Shown in pieces: positions 5,737 through 7,858 of a DNA stretch of 7,858 nucleotides; positions within the stretch are counted from its first letter, which is position 1, and every line of letters begins with the position of its first letter. Source of the stretch: Treponema sp. (GTDB lineage: Bacteria; Spirochaetota; Spirochaetia; Treponematales; Breznakiellaceae); NCBI GenBank assembly GCA_009786675.1, contig WQRP01000072.1, positions 1 through 7,858 on the forward strand, written 5' to 3'. Both the position numbers and the translations under genes were made by a program. Under the pieces are notes generated by a model. The model did not search any database, had not been told where the DNA came from, and worked only from the letters and a program-made list of their open reading frames with translations.

Positions 5737-6657
5737 ATGAAAAATTCGGCTGTTTCGTTTCTGGCAGTGGCGGTACTGGCCGCCTTTCTAGTGTCCTGCG
5801 TCTCTATGGAGTATAGGCGGATGACCTTGCAGGAAAGGGTGGAAGCAAACGTAGTGGGCTCCGTTTCGGCGGAGTTCACTTCTTTTCAGGTGCTGCATAT
5901 CCATAACAGAAGGCAGTTGACGAGAAGGGCGCATCGCGAATTGATGAGGATAGCAGAGCAGCAACATATCGGTATTATCGAGATAAGAAATATTAGGATT
6001 GAAGGCAATGCTGCTCGCGGGGGGTGGTTGCTATATGGTATTCCCATTCTTGGATCAATAGCGGCCATGCCCGTTTTAGGTATTATCACTGGAGATTGGA
6101 GGTTTGCACGGGGTGTTGGTTTAACGGGATTAGTGTATGTTTCAGGGGCTGCAGTACTATCTGGCAACTTCCAAAGAATAACCGTTACCGGCGATGTGAT
6201 CGTGCACGGGGCAAGGCCGGGTCTTCCGGCTGTAACCGTACCGGGTCTTCCCGGGGCGACCGGGCTGGCGCACAGGGTCGACGTCGCCCTGAACAACGCC
6301 GCCGGCACCCTGGTTAATACCATATCCCAGGGTGCCACCGTCGCCATCCTTAACGTGCAGTCTAACGACCCCTCGACCGCCGAGTTCATAATGGTCGGGC
6401 TGGAATACAGGCTGTTCATATCAAGAAGGTTCGTAATCGTCGACCGCGCCAGGCTGGACCAGATCCGCCACGAACAGCACCTGCACATATCCGGCGAGGT
6501 GGACGACGCCTCGGCTGTATCCATCGGGCAGATCCTTGGCGCGTCCATAGTCATAACCGGCAGCGTCGGCGACGACGCCATGGGCGGCTGGCTGGTGCTA
6601 AGGGCGCTGGACGTGCAAACCGGGCAGGTAATGGCCATGGCAATGCAACGGTTCTAA
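5737..6657 (+). CDS. Lipoprotein with CsgG/LpoB-like C-terminal domain
   Basis: A 306-residue lipoprotein. The signal peptide (hydrophobic VSFLAVAVLAAFLVS) ends in the lipobox LVSC with C21. Residues about 30-95 are an uncharacterised segment. Residues 97-142 are a Gly-rich hydrophobic stretch that could form one or two membrane helices. The C-terminal half (about 195-306) has the pattern of the CsgG/LpoB-like domain common in treponemes: VAILNVQSND, EYRLFISRRFVIVDRARLD, IRHEQ, SGEVDD.SAVSIGQILGAS, ITGSV. Relatives act in curli export or as activators of penicillin-binding proteins; its role here is unknown. I chose the ATG at 5737 (AAAAGGGG seven bases upstream) over the adjoining GTG at 5734. 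Base composition changes near 6185. It converges on the antitoxin gene with 15 bases between. Confidence 0.85.
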   Translation: MKNSAVSFLAVAVLAAFLVSCVSMEYRRMTLQERVEANVVGSVSAEFTSFQVLHIHNRRQLTRRAHRELMRIAEQQHIGIIEIRNIRIEGNAARGGWLLYGIPILGSIAAMPVLGIITGDWRFARGVGLTGLVYVSGAAVLSGNFQRITVTGDVIVHGARPGLPAVTVPGLPGATGLAHRVDVALNNAAGTLVNTISQGATVAILNVQSNDPSTAEFIMVGLEYRLFISRRFVIVDRARLDQIRHEQHLHISGEVDDASAVSIGQILGASIVITGSVGDDAMGGWLVLRALDVQTGQVMAMAMQRF

Positions 6658-6672
6658 GACCCCAGATCGCCC

Positions 6673-6894
6673 CTAAACCTGCCCCGCCGAATATTGGGCG
6701 TTAACGTGTCCCATTCCCAGGGCCTCCGCCCCGACATCAGGAAATTCAAGCACCTTATCCGTTCCGGGCTTTTCCACAAGGCACCGCCTATCAAAGTCCC
6801 TCATCTCGGCTCCGGAAATTAGGCCTATATCAAACAATTCCCTCATCGACTCGTGAATTCCCATACAAATGTCGCAATGATATTCCTTTCCCAT
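6673..6894 (-). CDS. HigA-like antitoxin lacking its HTH domain
   Basis: A 73-residue protein. Residues 1-43 (EYHCDICMGIHESMRELFDIGLIS.AEMRDFDRRCLVEKPG) resemble the N-terminal part of antitoxins and YiaG-like regulators paired with HigB/RelE toxins, in which IHE...L...G.I....M..FD..CL comes before an XRE-type HTH. Here the HTH is missing. Residues 44-73 (TDKVLEFPDVGAEALGMG...) have no HTH pattern and the gene then stops. The other two minus-strand frames over 6661-6780 give no HTH either, so a simple frameshift does not explain it. It starts 8 bases after the toxin stop, with a G-rich site (AGGGGG) before the ATG. It may be a truncated antitoxin or a short form that neutralises without binding DNA. 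Confidence 0.6.
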   Translation of the reverse strand: MGKEYHCDICMGIHESMRELFDIGLISGAEMRDFDRRCLVEKPGTDKVLEFPDVGAEALGMGHVNAQYSAGQV

Positions 6895-6902
6895 GCCGCC
6901 CC

Positions 6903-7265
6903 CTATATCTCAATAAAGCTGCCCGTTTTCACGGCCAGGTCAATTGCTTCATCGGAAAACCCTAGGTATTTCCTCGCCATATGTTTGAAGTTCTTCTTTT
7001 CTTTCTGGCCGATGTTGTCCTTATTCGACTTTGTAAAGCCTTCGACATAAAACGTCCGCAGTCCCCGCTTGAAAATCACGACTACCCGATAGCCGCCGGA
7101 TTTCCCCTCGCCGTCGCGAGCCATCCGCATTTTATAGACGTCGCCGCCAAGGTCGGCATCGAACCGTCCCGATTCAAGCCAGCCCACGGTTTCCCGCAGT
7201 TCATCGTCCGAAATGCCTTCCTTGTCGGCAAATCGGGTGAACCGCGTGTTTTTGAAGATTCTCAC
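6903..7265 (-). CDS. RelE/HigB-type toxin of a type II toxin-antitoxin system
   Basis: A 120-residue protein matching the RelE-superfamily toxin group with the core ADLGGDVYKMRMARDGEGKSG (residues 37-57) followed by GYRVVVIFKRGLRTFYVEGF and SNKDNI (58-85). The C-terminus (ARKYLGFSDEAIDLAVKTGSFIEI) is also complete, so the gene looks intact. Toxins of this superfamily are usually mRNA interferases acting at the ribosome; activity here is inferred. The start is GTG (7265), with AGGA eight bases upstream, and a good promoter lies directly before it. Toxin before antitoxin is the HigBA order. Confidence 0.88.
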   Translation of the reverse strand: MRIFKNTRFTRFADKEGISDDELRETVGWLESGRFDADLGGDVYKMRMARDGEGKSGGYRVVVIFKRGLRTFYVEGFTKSNKDNIGQKEKKNFKHMARKYLGFSDEAIDLAVKTGSFIEI

Positions 7266-7270
7266 TGCTG

Positions 7271-7285
7271 TACATCCTGCATGTA
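7271..7285. promoter_or_regulatory. Candidate operator of the toxin-antitoxin operon
   Basis: TACAT-CCTGC-ATGTA is a perfect inverted repeat with 5-bp arms, lying between the -10 and the start codon and covering the expected start of transcription (about 7279). A second inverted repeat, AAACCT (7298-7303) and AGGTTT (7314-7319), lies across the -35 region. Toxin-antitoxin operons are normally autorepressed at such sites, but the antitoxin here lacks a visible DNA-binding domain. Confidence 0.45.
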
Positions 7286-7314
7286 AGAATAGCGTGAAAA
7301 CCTGGCGGCGTCAA
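7286..7314 (-). promoter_or_regulatory. Sigma-70 promoter of the toxin-antitoxin operon
   Basis: On the minus strand: TTGACG (7314-7309), a 17-base spacer, TATTCT (7291-7286). The start is expected near 7279, leaving a leader of about 14 bases that contains the AGGA site of the GTG start. Confidence 0.7.
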
Positions 7315-7358
7315 GGTTTCGGTTTTTGCGTGTCGCGCCTAATTGCTGGTCAGGTTTT

Positions 7359-7392
7359 GATTCGGATCCCCGGTTAGGCGGGCATCCGAATC
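7359..7392. repeat. Strong hairpin around the stop codon of the HicB-like gene
   Basis: GATTCGGAT (7359-7367) and ATCCGAATC (7384-7392) are perfect 9-bp arms. After one mismatch the stem continues with CCCG (7369-7372) and CGGG (7379-7382), leaving a 6-base loop (7373-7378) that holds the TAA stop of the HicB-like gene. On either strand the sequence after the stem lacks a T-run (AAAACC on the minus strand), so it is not a classical intrinsic terminator. Confidence 0.8.
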
Positions 7393-7583
7393 CTGCCGGC
7401 CCTGCGAAACTTTGCAAGCTCTTCCTTTTCTCTCTGCCGTATCTCGTTAATTTTTATCAGGGATTTCTCCAGCTCTTCCTGGGAATTGCCCCAGGTGGAA
7501 TAGTTGGGGTAATCGTTCAGAAAGCCAACGAAAAGATCCCCGTTTTGCCAATAGGTGTACTGCAATATTTTTAGCCTGTTCAT
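7374..7583 (-). CDS. HicB-like antitoxin, orphan
   Basis: A 69-residue protein whose core YTYWQNGDLFVGFLNDYPNY..WG.SQEELEKSL.KI (residues 9-44) matches the short HicB-like fold, in which an aromatic beta sheet is followed by a helix starting at EEL. The C-terminus is a basic helix (RQREKEELAKFRRAGRIRMPA) rather than a clear HTH or ribbon-helix-helix. HicB antitoxins normally pair with a HicA toxin, but neither the 44 bases upstream nor the 108 bases downstream can hold one. It therefore looks like an orphan, or acts with some other partner. The binding site before the ATG is weak (GACGG). It may be read through from the transporter gene upstream or start at a local -10 at 7593-7598. Confidence 0.75.
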   Translation of the reverse strand: MNRLKILQYTYWQNGDLFVGFLNDYPNYSTWGNSQEELEKSLIKINEIRQREKEELAKFRRAGRIRMPA

Positions 7584-7592
7584 CCGTCAAAA

Positions 7593-7621
7593 ATAGTAAA
7601 GGTACGGGCGAAAATCAAGGA
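7593..7621 (-). promoter_or_regulatory. Weak promoter candidate of the HicB-like gene
   Basis: On the minus strand TACTAT (7598-7593) is a good -10, but the hexamer 17 bases upstream, TCCTTG (7621-7616), is a poor -35. Transcription would start two or three bases before the ATG, giving an almost leaderless mRNA. Confidence 0.3.
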
Positions 7622-7627
7622 AAACTT

Positions 7628-7858
7628 TTAAGCCCGGCGTTCCTCCCACACCCGCCCCAGGCGCATTGCCCCGTAAATCACGATCCCCAGCCCCGCGATT
7701 GCCGCGTACAGGATAAACAGCAGGCGGAAACCTTCCGCACCGGCCACGGCCTCCAGGATGCCGCCCCCGATCATGGTTCCGATTAGCGACGGCAGCCCCG
7801 TGCCCAGGGCGATAAACAGCGACATGCCCGTTCCACGGGTCTTGGGCGGGAAGATGCT
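7628..7858 (-). CDS. MFS transporter, C-terminal part (runs off the right edge)
   Basis: The reading frame is open to the window edge, so the true start lies beyond 7858. The 76 visible codons begin SIFPPKTRGTGMSLFIALGT and continue with two hydrophobic spans: about LFIALGTGLPSLIGTMIGGG and LLFILYAAIAGLGIVIYGAM. These suit the last two helices of a major facilitator superfamily carrier, with a short charged tail (RLGRVWEERRA). The motif PP..RGTGMS..IALG before the eleventh helix is common in MFS drug or metabolite exporters. The substrate cannot be told from this piece. Confidence 0.8.
   Translation of the reverse strand, partial: SIFPPKTRGTGMSLFIALGTGLPSLIGTMIGGGILEAVAGAEGFRLLFILYAAIAGLGIVIYGAMRLGRVWEERRA

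Noticed and set aside
5886..6638. A 250-codon minus-strand frame over the lipoprotein gene
   Set aside because: It is an antisense shadow; the plus-strand frame has the lipobox, the binding site and the conserved C-terminal domain.

Overview
The window looks like a stretch of a spirochaete chromosome, most likely Treponema or a close relative. The best pointers are the LysM protein at 2487-3461, whose C-terminal domain (DCLWNIA, GDP.KW, NPNNPDLI, PGMVLEIPSI) is a form typical of treponemes, and the CsgG/LpoB-like lipoprotein at 5737-6657. I could not run a search, so this is recognition from memory. There is no tRNA, rRNA, CRISPR array or recognisable insertion sequence, and no gene-free stretch above 300 bases. 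The longest gap, 5498-5736, is full of regulatory signals.

Left part (1-1903), housekeeping: the last codons of rpsD, then rpoA, rplQ (overlapping rpoA by 11 bases) and a small Cys4 zinc-ribbon protein on one transcript, closed by a clear intrinsic terminator at 1849-1885. A Nudix hydrolase of the ADP-ribose pyrophosphatase type (1904-2467) follows.

Middle part (2487-5171): two exported proteins run leftwards as an operon from a good promoter at 4510-4538. The first is a helical, TPR-like periplasmic protein. The second carries a 48-bp (16-residue) acidic repeat, a short TPR-like piece and a LysM domain. Together they look like an envelope or peptidoglycan-associated module of unknown job. 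A YfcE-type phosphoesterase is divergent from them, with almost no 5' leader.

Right part (5177-7858), accessory in character: an XRE-type regulator and a lipoprotein gene diverge from overlapping promoters that share their -10 region. Two copies of a 17-bp palindrome lie in the lipoprotein leader. The lipoprotein gene changes base composition sharply near 6185, where its conserved C-terminal domain begins. Leftward-reading genes follow: a RelE/HigB-type toxin with its own promoter and candidate operator, a partner antitoxin that lacks the expected HTH domain, an orphan HicB-like antitoxin whose stop codon sits in the loop of a strong hairpin, and the C-terminal end of an MFS transporter that runs off the right edge.

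Three gene pairs converge with gaps of only 5-19 bases (Nudix/LysM, phosphoesterase/XRE, lipoprotein/antitoxin), and I see no intrinsic terminator in any of them.
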